64,000 bases of DNA from Eudorina sp. 2006-703-Eu-15 (Eukaryota; Chlorophyta; Chlorophyceae; Chlamydomonadales; Volvocaceae): positions 124,001-188,000 of the forward strand of contig BDSI01000058.1 in assembly GCA_003117195.1 (NCBI GenBank). The letters run 5' to 3'. Every line of letters starts with the position of its first letter. Position 1 is the first letter of the stretch. The position numbers and the translations under genes are program-made. Below, in pieces: positions 43,985 through 56,603 of this stretch. The notes under the pieces were generated by a model. That model saw only the letters and a program-made list of their open reading frames with translations. It did not search any database and was not told the origin of the DNA.

Positions 43985-46808
43985 TCACGCGGCGCCAGGG
44001 CGTGCCGCTTGCGCGGGTCGGTTGCCCTGCCGCTTTGGCACGGCCTTCTCCGAAACCTTCACAGTTACTGCAGTTGCCGCCGTCGCACCGGCACCAGCAG
44101 TAGCCGTAGCCGTAGTAGCCGGGGCAGCAGTTGCGCCCTTCTTCTTCAGAGACGCATCCGCGCCAAGCTTTGCAGCGCGGGCAGCCGCGGCGGCCCCGGC
44201 CCGTAGCCTCCGGGCGCCCCGGCGTCGCCTTCCAGAGCGCCAGTGCTCAACGGCATTCATGAAGGCAAGCCTGGAGGCCATCAGTGCAGTCCTAGGATGC
44301 TGGTGAGCTATCTCGCCCTTCACGGCATCGGCGCTCATCACAGACCTCCTCTGCTGGGCACCGGCACTAACGGCAAAACTGGTTGAGGTGGCGGCAGCGG
44401 TGTTGTTGGAGGACGCAGTACCGGCAGCGGTGGCAGGCGTTGCAGTGGCGCTGGTAGCTGAGGTTGCGGCAGTGTCAGCGGTGTTCGAAACGACCGTGGT
44501 GGTGGTGGTACTGCGGACCGTGTTGGCGGCCGCGGCGGCAGTGCCAGCGGTGCTTGAGGCAGCGACGGCGGCGGTGATGCTTGTAATATTGCTGCCCATG
44601 ATTTCGGCCACAGTGACAGTGCCAGCGGCGCCGCGAGCGGCCGCAGTGCCCGAGGCTGTGGTAGTAGTGGCGGCGGTAGTGGTGGCGGCCGCAGTGCCCG
44701 AGGCTGCGGTAGTAGTGGCTGCGGTAGTGGTGGCGGCCGCAGTGCCCGAGGCTGCGGTAGTAGTGGCTGCGGTAGTGGTGGCGGCCGCAGTGCCCGAGGC
44801 TGCGGTAGTAGTGGCTGCGGTAGTGGTGGCGGCCGCAGTGCCCAAGGCTGCGGTAGTAGTGGCTGCGGTAGTGGTGGCGGCCGCAGTGCTCGAGGCCGCG
44901 GTAATGGTGGCGGTGGTAGTGCTGTCCTTGTTGGCGGCGGTAGCTGTGCTCGAGGCCGCAGAGGCAACAGTGGTAGCTGTGCTGGTAGCGGTGGTGGCGG
45001 TGGTGGCTGAGGCACCTCTGTTGGTTGCGCTGTCTAAGTTCGCGGTGGCGCCCGTGGTGGCGGCCGTGGTGGAGGTGCCCACAGAAGTGGTTGACGCACT
45101 TGCGGTGTCAGCTGCGGACGAGGTGGTCGTGGTTGACGCGCTCGACGGGTTGTTTACGGAGGTCGTGCTGCTGCCACTGTCAGTTGCGGCAACATTTGAG
45201 CCCAAACCGGTTGCTGTGTTGGTCAGAGCCGATGTGGCAGCAGAACCGCCAGATCCGGCTGTCGCCCCCGAACCAGCAGTGTTGTTGGTGCCGCTGCTGA
45301 TACTGCTGGTGTTGCTACCACTGCTGCCGCTGCTGGTGCTGCTGGCTGTGTCGGAGGTCCCACTGCCTGGACTGCCGGTCGCCATGACCGTACTTACGGT
45401 GGAGGACAAGGCGGCCGAGCTGGCAGTATCTCCAGAACTGCCTGTCGCAGCCGCCGTCACACCAGTGCTCCTAGCGGGCCCTGCAGAGCCTGCAACCCGG
45501 GCATCCGTTCCCGTCCCTGTCCCCGCAGCTGCTGCAGCTGCACTAACCGGCACCACAGCCGAGGATGCCACCGCTACAGCTGCCAGGGCCGCACCGCCGG
45601 AGGTTGCAGCAGTTCCCGCCCCGATGACAGATGAGGCCGACGAGGACTGATTGCTGGTCATCCCCGCCCCCGTGCTGTTAGCCGCCCCACCTGCATTGCC
45701 GCTAGCCGCCCCACCTGCATTGCCGCTAGCCGCCCCAACTGCATTGCCGCCAGCCGCCCCCGCCCAATTGCTGGGCTGAACCACGGCGTCCTGACCGACC
45801 GCCACGCCGCCGGATGCATTCGCACCTCCATCCCGTTTTGGATCGGCGGAGGTACCGGCAGCAGCCGATCCGGCTGCTGCCGCGCCGGCAGCAGCATCGC
45901 TGCCATCAGCGCCGCCTGCGTGCGCCAGTGCCGCGGCCCTGGTCATGCCGCCAAAGCGGGTCCCACCACCCGTGCGCTTTGGGCGCCATTGTGGTTGACT
46001 CCGTCCCGCGGCATCACCACTGGCCATGGCGGTACCCGCTAGCACCTTGGGGCGTGTGGCCCCTAAGCGGATGGACTCCGCAGCAACGACGCCAGGTTTA
46101 ACGGCTGCTACTGCGGCCATGCCGGTCACCGTGCTTCCCCGGCCCACCCCGGCTGTTCGGGCCCGGGCGCTCTGTAGTTCAAGGGCCTGGCCATGGAGAT
46201 TAGTGCCTGCGTCAAGGCCGCCGCCGCTGCCACCGGCGCCGATGCCCCTGTTGACAGCTGCACTCCCTGGGGGCGGCGGAGCGGCAAGGGCCGAGTTTTA
46301 CACATGCTAGGCCGTGTTGTTTAATGCACGGAGAGCAAGCGCAACTCGCAGGGACGCTGTCACTCGTGTGACACACCCGTGCATCCATGCTCACCCAGGA
46401 ACAGACTCCTTAGCGGCGCAGCCAACGTTCGCAGCAGTTCAACCAGGGCTTGGTGGACGCATGCAAGGACACGGACACCCCGTGCAAGTAGTTGCGGTTT
46501 TCCGCATCACGCCGCGGCATCTGCCCCATGGACGTGAAGTGCTAGCATCCCATCCGAGCCCAGGGTTTGTATAAGGGGCCGAGATCAGAACAAGGGCAGC
46601 GGCGTCGGCGGCTCCGGGATGCATCCGCATCGGCGGGCGTCTCTGCTTGGCACATATGTCCAACATACATGCCATGCAGTGAAGGTGCACTCTGAATGGC
46701 CGGACGCCCATGATGCAGCGCCGTACCCTGTCTGGTACTCACCTCGCTTGTGGAGCTTGTCAGCAGCCGCGGAGGAGCGAGTGTTGAGGGGCAGTCCTTG
46801 CGGCAGCC

Positions 46809-46868
<60 letters not shown>

Positions 46869-47666
46869 GTACCTGCTGTCGTATCTGCTGTATCTGAGCT
46901 TGCCGGCTGAGCGGAACAGTGCCACTGCCGGATGCTGCCCTCGCAGGTAGTCCCTGGCGGACTGTTGCTGCGTTCCGTTTCCGAGGCACCACCGCACCTG
47001 TGCGCAACCCGGCCTTCAATGACTGCGCTCTAGTTGATGGCTGCGGCCGTATCTGGGTGCGGACACGCTTTCGATTCTGCGAGGCTCCACGGACCGAGGC
47101 ACCGGCTGTTCGGGTTGCTGTTAGGTCCTTTGGGTCCGATGATTGCTGCGCAGAAGTCCTGCCGGACGCTGCTGAACCAGCATGGATGCCAGGTGACGGA
47201 ACGCGATGTGGGCAGGGGAGACAAGAGGCGTCTTAGACAGACGAATAAAATATCAGATTGAAAAGCCGAGATATGCAGCGATCATAAATAAATAAGCGAA
47301 CCTCCATGACACCACGTGCGACAGGGTGCGACAAGCAAGCTAGCTGCCACGCACGTGTTAACAGCAGTGTTGACTGTGGACGACATCAATCAAGTAATTA
47401 TCAGCAAAATCCAAGGTATTCTGTGGACCGCGGTGGACGGCGATGCCTGCAACCGCGTCGGACGTGCACGCACTGACAACGGAAGGGGAGATGACGGGGC
47501 GACAGACGAGAAATGGAAGAGTATGAAAACAAGCTAACAGTTTCCCCTGCTTTTCACCTTGAACGGACTGCCCAGCGGCGTGCAATGTCTCCTCCGCTTG
47601 CGAAGGGTATGTAGCAGCGGTGCATAACAGCAGGATACAGAAAGAAAGTTCTAGCTTTACGGCCAT
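43985..47666 (-). CDS. Secreted Ala/Thr/Ser-rich (mucin-like) protein with polyQ
   Basis: Three exons, 47666-47558, 47231-46743 and 46266-43985, encode 959 residues with agreeing phases (1 and 1). Residues 1-24 are a clear secretory signal peptide (MAVKLELSFCILLLCTAATY, then PSQA). Exon 2 is basic and Gln-rich with about 19 consecutive Gln (CTG on the plus strand at 46810-46866). Exon 3 is almost entirely Ala, Thr, Ser and Gly, including six 16-residue repeats of the TAAATTTAATTTAASG type, and ends in a basic tail. Such composition suggests a heavily O-glycosylated extracellular-matrix or wall protein (inference). No known catalytic domain. The splice donor of exon 1 (GTGAAA) is weak, so exon 1 is the least certain piece. 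An opposite-strand open frame at 44388-45650 is a shadow of this GC-rich sequence. Confidence 0.6.
44639..44926 (-). repeat. 48-bp coding tandem repeat
   Basis: Six units of 48 bp, starting at 44639, 44687, 44735, 44783, 44831 and 44879, encoding a 16-residue Ala/Thr/Ser/Gly motif in the secreted protein. Confidence 0.95.
46810..46866 (-). repeat. (CTG)19, coding for polyglutamine
   Basis: Pure CTG on the plus strand, read as CAG codons (polyQ) on the minus strand inside exon 2 of the secreted protein. Confidence 0.9.
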
Positions 47667-48679
47667 GGCAGTATAACGCAGACTCTGTGTCCTTTCACTG
47701 CGCGGAAACTTCACAAGGCCACCTTGTGCGCTAAGATATAGTTATTCGAAGTCATTTAGACGTTATGAATTTCACTTGTCAAGCAAGCTCAAGTTACAGC
47801 GCAAATTGCACGCCCAGCTGCATTCGGCCTTACGTGTGTGATCACAAGGCAAAATGCCTGAACATGCTTTTATCATCTGATTTACTCTATTAAATTTACA
47901 AATTTGTGTCCTTGAGCGATATGTTCTCTACTCAGAGTACGACTGCGACGGCAGCAGGCCAATTTGTCATTTTGGAGGTTTTAGGAATTGCAGCAGCAGT
48001 AAGCCGGTGTGATCAAGATAAACTTCTTTAATCCATCGTCGCTGTGTGTAAGGCAAGGTATATGCTTCCTTATCTGATTTCGGTACATAATCTTCCATTG
48101 CCCTGGCGTCGTGAGGTAAGGTAATTTTGGCACCATGATTATATTATTATAATATTGTAATTGAACTGAAGTCATCAGGGCGATTCAATACTACTCTCGC
48201 AGGAAGCGCGCGCAAAACAGGCGGGCGGGCCTGCGGTACACACCGCAGAAACCTATACACAGGCGCCTTTCGCGCTAATTGTTTTAAACAACGAACCATG
48301 CATCGGTCTCAGATGTCCTTTGATTGAAGCAATATTGCAAATGCGATGTCCAACAACTCGAAACGTTGCGAAGCCATAACACCCTTTCAGCCGCTGCCGG
48401 GTCGTCGTTTGCGGGGAGCGGCGGGGGAGCAGTCAGTTATGAATGCAACCCTTCCCGTTCCACGCACTTGCACCCATGCTATACCGCGTGCGCACCAGCC
48501 TGTAAGCAGCAGCATCCCTTGCAGCCCTGGTCCCACCTCCCACCTCCCCGCCAAACCCCTCAAAGTGTAACATCCACGTTTAACCCCGCCCCCCCGCGCG
48601 ACGGACCTACGAGCGACACCTTGGCGCAGGCCGTACCGTTATCAACGACACCATTCCTGTACAGCATCCATACTACTAG

Positions 48680-48866
<187 letters not shown>

Positions 48867-49246
48867 CGCCCCATACGGGAGACCGCCGAAGCACTTTCCC
48901 CCGGATACGGGGAAAGGGGCGTAAGGGGCCTCTGTCCCCTCGCTCTCAACCTAGGGCGCGTGCCCGATCCCCGAGGATCGGTGACCGCTGTGCCCCCTCA
49001 AGGGAGTGGGCGAAGGCCCATCCCGGGCGGTCTGCGCCTCGCAGTCCGCTGTTCAACCTCCTCAAGTCCTTGCAGCACCCAGGGCGCGTTTCGGAGGCGC
49101 GCCCCTGCTTGGTGCGGTAAAACTAGCCTGGTCCCGCGTCCTAACCTAATCGTAATAGCTAGGGTTGCACCCTCCGGCAGGCCTGCCTGCCCAGCTGAGC
49201 CAGAGCGAGGCGGCTCGCACGCGTCAGGCCTTGCTGGGTCCGGGTA

Positions 49247-49372
<126 letters not shown>

Positions 49373-50653
49373 TACATGGTTGGGGGTGCATGAGCCCATA
49401 CCTAAACAACTACCCGTACGAGCCGTAGGCCCAAGGGCACGCGAAAAACGCCTGAAAGCACGCGCAAGACGATGCACTAGCAGGAAAAAGGAGACTACTA
49501 CCGTCCAAAGGGAACCATTGAGTTGCGGTGGGCCCACCCGCGCTCCAACAGCCTTGCTAACCGAGCCGGGTCCCAGGCCATGGCTTCCAGCATGGCAGCG
49601 AATTGGGGAAAACCCTCCATCAGCGCGAATCGATGTCGTACACAGGGCCATCCAGCAAAACATGCTCCTCATCCTCGACCTGTCCTTCGACCTCGCAGCA
49701 ACGGCAAACCCACTGTTCCTGGGGACACGGTGTCTGCCCCTACGACATCTGTACGACAGCACCCAGAAGGTCTCCATCGAGGAACGACACGGCTGTGGTT
49801 TTTAGTCCGTCAGTCACCCCCGCTCCGTCGCGATGCACAGCTCGTTGTTTTCCCAGCAGCAGCTACGGTGTCAGGTCAACGACTGACCCGCCCAAGGGGT
49901 CCTTCCGACCAACTGAACGATCGAACGTTACGGCGACGGCGGACCCCTAAAAGGGATCAACGGGACCGCGACAATGGACCGATTGTCGCCCAGATCCAAA
50001 AGCGGATGCATATCCATATATATATGCATATGCGCGGGCGGCACTGCTTCTCATCCCCTCCGACAGATTCCATCCGCAAGGCGCCTGACCGGCTGCCACC
50101 CTCCGCCCGGCTGCCGCCCTCCGCACTGCGGTGCAGAAGTCAGCCGCAGCCGGACCGCGACGGCCGGCGGGCTGCTCGTGTTTGCCACATTGACAGGAAC
50201 GCTTCGGAGGTCTGACCGCCCGACCGAGCCGAGGGCATCATCAGGGCCTGAGGGCCGCACACCCGCACTCCATCGGGCCCCAGTGCCAGAGCTGCCGTCG
50301 CGATCCAATATGATGGAACGTCCAGCGAAAGGCCCAACAATATGATTGGACATCGACCATAAGGCCCAAAAAACGAGGAGCCAGCTGGCTGCCCGAGGCA
50401 ACCCGCGCGCGCCGCGCACCTGCTGGCGTGCCGTGCACTGCTGTACATTGTCGTACTCTGTGAGGCTACCTGCCCGCACCCACACCTGCGCCTGCCGCCC
50501 CCATTGCCTAATGCCGTGTCAACTCTTGTAGAAGTTCTGATGCCCATTGTGACAAGTGAGTGTGTACTACCAGTGTGTACTACCGCACCCCGGCCTCATG
50601 ACGGGTCACACAGCCACACACACGACCGGTGCGCCATGGTGGCGCAAGTTCGT

Positions 50654-50703
50654 TTTTGCAGTGTATGGTGAGGAAGCTTCGACTGTCACCGATGACCCGT
50701 GGG
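50654..50703. repeat. Dispersed repeat fragment, copy 2
   Basis: Second copy of the fragment at 43862-43911. Confidence 0.6.
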
Positions 50704-51200
50704 GTCCGCTGTAACATCCTTAACAATAATACACGACCGGTGTGCCACGCCCCACGCACCCACGTGGCGTTCCTTCCTTCCCTCAGTCGCCGTACATCGC
50801 ACATCCTATCCGATGACCCGCGGGGTCCACTGTGAACATCACTGATAATACATCCTATCGCCGTACACCGGGCAATACCAACCAACCACACGCCATATCA
50901 ATCGACCCCTGATTGGCACTTTGGATGCCGCCTCCCGTGAAGTGTCTGCAGCGTTGCTGCCCGCATCGACATTGTGTGCCAACGCGCTGCAGGGACGGTG
51001 CGCACGTGCAGGGACGGGCATGTACGGCACGCCTGATGCTGGACAGCTCCGTAGTACGGACCACGACCTACGGCAGAGTCGAGTGGGACCGCAACAAACT
51101 GCCGCATCCAACAAACTGCCGCATCCCTGCAGAACCTTCTACATCGTTAGAAACACGGTCCCCGAGCCCCACGAGGCGCATCCCTGTTCAATCACATAGT

Positions 51201-51290
51201 AATGATGACCAAAGCAATGATGACCAAAGCAGTGATGACCAAAGCAATGATGACCAAAGCAGTGATGACCAAAGCAATGATGATCGAATC
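51201..51290 (+). repeat. 15-bp minisatellite, six units
   Basis: Units AATGATGACCAAAGC and AGTGATGACCAAAGC alternate; the sixth is diverged. Confidence 0.95.
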
Positions 51291-51585
51291 AATAACAGGT
51301 AGTTCATGGCCGAATCCAGGATGACCGAAGCAACGACCGCCCGGCGAAACGACGACCGACGCCTGCCACGGCCACCCGACGCAACTCCCTGCACAGGCTC
51401 AGCTATAGACCTAACAGTCGGCTGAGGGGGCGAAACAAGCAACGTTGTGGGCTGCGCCGGGTGCGCCGCTCCCGTGTCTGGGGCCAACACCCACACAGAC
51501 GCCTCGACGGCGGCGGCGGCGGCGGCGGGGTCCAACGTGATTTCAAACCCGTCCTACGCTGGCGGTCTCACACGGATGAAACGGA

Positions 51586-54500
51586 TTAGAAGGGGCTCCC
51601 TTCGCCGCCGCCGCCGCCGCCTCCTGGCCGCAACGCGTGCATTTGCGCAGCAGAGGGCGTGGCGGCGGCGTACGACCAGGTCGCATTAGTAACGCCCGCG
51701 GCCGCGCCGCCGGAGGCGTCCGCGCCAGTGGCGCTGTACGGCACTACCTCTGTGGCGCCGTGACCGACAGGACGGTGTTGGGTTCGCCGCCGCTGCGGCG
51801 TCTGGTCGCCGGAAGTCGCCGTTACGGAGCGGGGGGACATTGCATTGGTGCGATCGTCGCCGTCGCCGTCGTCTTCGACGCCGACGCCGACGCTGCGGAT
51901 GCCGGTGCCGCCATCGCTCCCGTCGTTTGGGACCGCGGCGCTCCAGACGTTGCCGTACACTGAACCGGACGAGCCGGCGCTGCGGAGCGACTGCGGCGAC
52001 CAGCTGCTGTGCGGCTGATGGCTGTGGCCGTCGCCCGGCTGTTCACCGTTGGAGTTCCAAGATCGCGGACTGTCGTACAACGAAGTCGAGGAGGGGTACC
52101 CGCGGGGTTGCGTGCGCAGCCGCGGCAATCGGAGCCCTAGAGCCAAACCCGCGGCGGCCACGCCGGCAGGGACGGCGGCAGTAGCACCGCCGTCGCCACT
52201 GCTACTGCTGCTGCTACTGCCGTACATCCTGACGCACTGCTCATCTCGTGCCGTACATCCCCAGTCTCGTTGCTGCGTGTCTGTGCGGGCGGTTCTGCGT
52301 GTGGCGGCGTAAGGCGTGACGCCTTTGCCACCGCCGTACCTGCTACTGCCGTATTTGCTCCGGCCGTCGTCGCCGATACCGTTGCTGCTGGCCGCTGCGT
52401 TGCCGCTTCCGCTGATCAAGGCTGCCAGCAGTCGCAGCCAGCCACCGCGGCCGTGTCCGAACCGGGCGCCGCCGCTGCCACTGCCGCTGACGCCGTCGCT
52501 GCTGCTACTACTGGCGTGTGCCGCGTCGCGGCTGGGCATCAGGGCGGCGCTTAGCGCAGCGCCGCCGCGGCGGCTGAGCCGGTTCCTCCGTCGGTAATCC
52601 CGGGACATAGCGGGGGCGAGCACGCGATGGTACAAAACGGCTGCGGCAATCAGCAGCGCAAGCAACACGCTGACCGTTACATACACGGCGAGTAGCACGG
52701 TCACGACCGAGGCGGGGTTGGCGGAGGCGGCGGAGGCGGGGGTGACGCCGTCGTCGTCGGATGCGGCAGCGGCGGTGCTGGCGGCGGTGGCGGCTGTGAC
52801 GGCGGCGGTTCCGGCGGGTTCCGGCAGCGGCAACTCATAGCCGCTAAGAGAGCTGTGCAGCTGATTCGCCGCCGCCGGCAGTACGGCAGCGGCGGCGCTG
52901 TCACCGGATCCGATCTCCTCCCGGTCCGTTGTACCATGCGCTTGTAGCGCCTCGACGGCACGTGCCAGCACCATGGCGCGGCTGGCGGCGGCGTTGGCGA
53001 GTACGGCACTCAAGCTGTGGCGCGTGCTGTCGGCGCCGCCAGCGGCGGCGCCGGCGCGACGCCAGTCGGCGTAGGTCTGCAGGAATTCGAGCCGTGACGT
53101 CGTCACAGTCGGAAGGGGCCCGCTGCGCCTGCCCCCCAGCGTTGACGCCATAACGGCGGTAACTGTCGCGGCGGCGGCGGCGGCGGTGGCGGTGGCGGTG
53201 GCGGTGGCGGTTGTGGAAGCCGCTGCAGTGTCGTCCGCGGCAGCGCTCCTAGAATCGGCGTCTAGCTCAGCGGCACCCCCAACGGGCTTGCTGGCCACGT
53301 CAGCCGCGGGGGCTAGGCCGGCGGCGGCCATTCCGGCGTCTACCATGGCAGTGGCGATGGCAGCGTTGACACCCGCGCCGTCGACCCTATCGGTGGCGGC
53401 CAGTCTGTTGCTGGCGGTTGTGGTGGTGGTGGTGGTGGTGGTGGTGGTGGTGCTGATGGCGGCCAAGCTGCTGGTGGATGTGGTTGCAGTGGCAGTGGTA
53501 GTGGTGCCGATTGTGGGTGCAACATTAGTCGAGTGCACCTGAGGGTCCGCCATGACCTGTATGGTGGAGGTTGTCGACGACAAGGCCAACATCGCGTCTG
53601 GCAGCGCTCCGTCACCGTCATCAGCGCCCTTCACGCCGCCACTGCCCTTGCCGCCGCTGCCGCCGTGGATGCCGCCGCCGCCGCCGTCAAGCACGCCGCC
53701 GTCGCCCCGAGCATCACTGCCGCGCCCCAACGAAAGCCAATCGTAGTCGTTGTACAGGTTGTCATCCGCCTCAAAGGGCTGCGGAACGGGTTTGACAGGT
53801 GTTTGCCGCTTTGCCGCATTTCCTCCGCCGGCGATGGAGCTCGCCGTCACCGCAACTGCCTCCTGCGCCCTGCGTCCCCCGTCCTCGGTGTCCTTAGCCA
53901 TGACCTCTGCCACGGCGGCCTTCAAGACGCCATCCATCGCGTCACGGTACGACTGCTCGTCCAGGAGGACTTCGGTGTCGTAATAGTTGTTGTACAAGAT
54001 GTACGAGCTGTCTTCCAGACCCCTCTCCACATCCCTCTCCTCCAGCCACTCCAAGTATTCGTCCTCGGCAAACATGGAATCATCATACGCCGCCTCCGCC
54101 AGCGCGTCACCGTCGTACGGGCGTACCCCCGGCTGATAGCTGTACGGCTCCCGCCAGGCGCGCGACTCGCTGCCAACCTCGCCATCCCGTACAGGAACGG
54201 CGGTGCCCGCATCCTCCTCATGGTTCCGGGGCCCCTTGTCGTACTGTGGGATGTCGCCTTGGGTATTGCCGCGACCGCCGTCATAATAGTAATAATGATA
54301 ATAATAATCGTTCACCGAATCGGAGCTATCGTCGCCGCCGCCGCCGGCAGCGCCCACAACCGAGGAAATGGAGGAATGCTGAGGCAGGCTTATGGCGTAG
54401 TTCTGGGACTTCTCGGTTTGCTGCTGCTGCTGCTGCTGCTGCTGCTGTGGCTGTTGCTGGCGCCGGCTCTGGCGCCCCTCAAAACCAGCCTCCGTATCCT

Positions 54501-55163
54501 CCATCCCGACGGAATCCACGCCAACCCTCGCCGACCCAGCTACCAAACCCGCGCCGTGCACACTGTCGTACATGTCGTCACCGCTGTACGGCGCCTCCGC
54601 CCCCGCCTGCTGCCGCCGCTCCACGATCTCATCGTGTACGGCCCAGAACGTTCCGGCATCCTGGTTGTACAATCTGATGTACATCGCCTCCTGCTGCGGA
54701 CCTACGGACGCGTAGTCGCCCTCGAACATCTCAGCCAGCGCCTTCCACAGCTCCAAGGGGTCTTTGCCGCCGCCGCCGCCGCCGCCGCCGGCCGCTGCGG
54801 GACTGCTGCTGCCTGTATAGGCTGCTGACGGCGCCTGCTGCTGCGCTGCTTGCTCCCTCTCGCGGCCCTGCTGTTCCGCTCGTAGCGGGCTGGTCGGCTC
54901 TTGCGCCCCGCCGTCGCTGGCAACATCGTTGGGCAGCGAGTTCATACCATCGTTTGGATCCTCAGCAGGATTGGACTGACGGGAAAATGGTTCGGAAACA
55001 CCGGAGTCGATTTTATTGGGATCGATCTGCGCTTGTACGAAATTACCGAAATCGTCGAAGGGCCAATCTTCCCCCAGGACGTCGGTCAGGATGTATCGAA
55101 CCTCCTCGGCGGCGTAGATCTGAGACACGTCATCAGGCGTGAAGCTGCTGGCCAACTGGCTGC

Positions 55164-55218
<55 letters not shown>

Positions 55219-55890
55219 ACTGCTACCACTGCTGCTGCTACTGCTGATGCTGCGACTACTACCTCCGATGCTACTTCCAGTGGTGCGGGTGCCACGGCCG
55301 CCGCTGCTACTGCCGCCGCCGCTGCTGTCACTGCTGCGGTGGCCGCCGTCGTTGCTACTGCCGCCAGAGCTCGTGATAGTCTGCTCCAGGGTGGTCCCCA
55401 AGGACCCGGGGCCCGTCCGAGGGGCTGCCTCGCCAGCCCCAACGGAGCCGACTCCGGCCGCTCCAGGGTTCCGTTCTGCAGCTGGAAGCTCCGCTGGCTG
55501 ATGCTGGGCGGGCACCGTTGTCGATGGCAGCGTATGCAGGCGCTGCCCGCCGTTGGACCCACCATCGGCTATCTCCGTGCGGTGGGCTCGTCGCGCGTGA
55601 CGGGCGTCACTGGCCGGCCTCTGGGCGGCGGTGGCAGCGAAGCCAGACGCGGACAGCCGCTCCTGATTCTGTTGCTGAGTATTCTGCTGGTGTTGCCGGG
55701 TTTCCTGGTTTTGCTGCATCTGTTGATACCGGTGGGCGGTTCGTTGCTTGATCTGGAGGTGCTGCGGAAGGCCGACGGCAGCCGCCTTCGCAGTCGCGGT
55801 GGCCGTGGCGGCGGCGGCGGCGGCGGTGGCAATGGATGTGTCGCCGACCCTCGGGTCGGCGGTGGCGCTGGCAGACTCATCGACGCTCAT
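51586..55890 (-). CDS. Large low-complexity single-pass membrane protein, unknown function
   Basis: One open frame of 1434 codons from ATG (55890) to TAA (51586). I do not recognise the family. Residues 1-250 are Ala/Gln/Ser-rich with a long polySer tract (plus-strand CTG run near 55165-55220). Next come non-repetitive acidic segments (for example EEVRYILTDVLGEDWPFDDF and AEDEYLEWLEERDVE), a short polyQ (54420-54448), and polyThr and Ala stretches. One strongly hydrophobic segment at about residues 1062-1091 (plus-strand 52618-52706) is followed at once by RDYRRRNRLSRR, so the C-terminal 340 residues are probably cytosolic. No signal peptide is seen. It could be a surface or signalling protein; introns inside the GC-rich frame cannot be ruled out. 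Opposite-strand frames of 431 and 345 codons are shadows. Confidence 0.55.
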
Positions 55891-56306
55891 GAGGCGATGG
55901 TGGTGTCCTGCGCCGTGGTGCGTTGGTGGAATGGTTAATTGAAAGCGGCGTCACTGCTTAGATGAATCCCTATCGAGTTCTAGGTTCTGGCGCTGGCTGA
56001 TGTATCTCTCGGCGGGAGTGGGCGATGTCAGATTGTGCCGAACGCAGTTATCACGGTTTTAATTGAGACACGAGCGAGGCAGGCAAAAGCGGAGATGTGA
56101 ACCGAGGCCGCCAGGAACGCAACACGCTTCAGGGCACTGTTGGGCTGTCCGCGAGGGGGCCCGGGTCCAACATGTAACGCTTATGACATCCTCCATAGGA
56201 GCGAGTCCGATGAACGTCTTGTTACTCATTCATTCATTCATGTAACCCACTAAGTGCTAATCCCTATTTGGGCACAGCAGGCGCTGCGAGACGCCCATGC
56301 AGTGGT
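55891..56306. other. Intergenic, upstream of the large membrane-protein gene
   Basis: 416 bp without a coding exon; would hold the promoter of the 55890 gene and the 3' end of the small gene at 56307. Confidence 0.5.
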
Positions 56307-56603
56307 TCACGCAGGATCAAGAACCTGCCGGCCGCTAACAAGTCTGGCGGAGTGCGGATGCACGGGGATGAGAGGGACTGCGTCGACCGACGGTTGACCG
56401 GCACCACTGGCAATATGTAGACCTACGGTACCATCAGCTTTAACAGACTTCAAGAAAGGATCAAGCTTGCCTTCCGCAGTGAGTTGATCGGGGTAGGCCG
56501 TGGCGACCTGGCCGGCGGTAGATTGGAGGTCGAGGGCCAGGACCGCGGTGCAGAGGGTGAACGCCAACGACGTCAGCGCTAAGAGCGGCAGCTGCCGCCC
56601 CAT
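56307..56603 (-). CDS. Possible small secreted protein (98 residues)
   Basis: A short ORF from an ATG at 56603 with a good signal peptide: hydrophobic LPLLALTSLAFTLCTAVLA, cleavage likely after ALA near residue 23. The remaining 75 residues have balanced composition (for example TAYPDQLTAEGKLDPFLKSV) but no recognised domain. The last 15-20 residues look like read-through, so the ORF may be the first exon of a spliced gene whose later exons lie at lower coordinates. Unknown function. Confidence 0.4.
   Translation of the reverse strand: MGRQLPLLALTSLAFTLCTAVLALDLQSTAGQVATAYPDQLTAEGKLDPFLKSVKADGTVGLHIASGAGQPSVDAVPLIPVHPHSARLVSGRQVLDPA

Noticed and set aside
44388..45650. A 420-codon Val/Ala-rich plus-strand frame
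   Set aside because: Complement of the Ala/Thr repeat codons; the minus strand has the signal peptide and phase-consistent splicing.
53533..54828. A 431-codon plus-strand frame
   Set aside because: Shadow of the 1434-codon minus-strand frame; composition is low in complexity without motifs.
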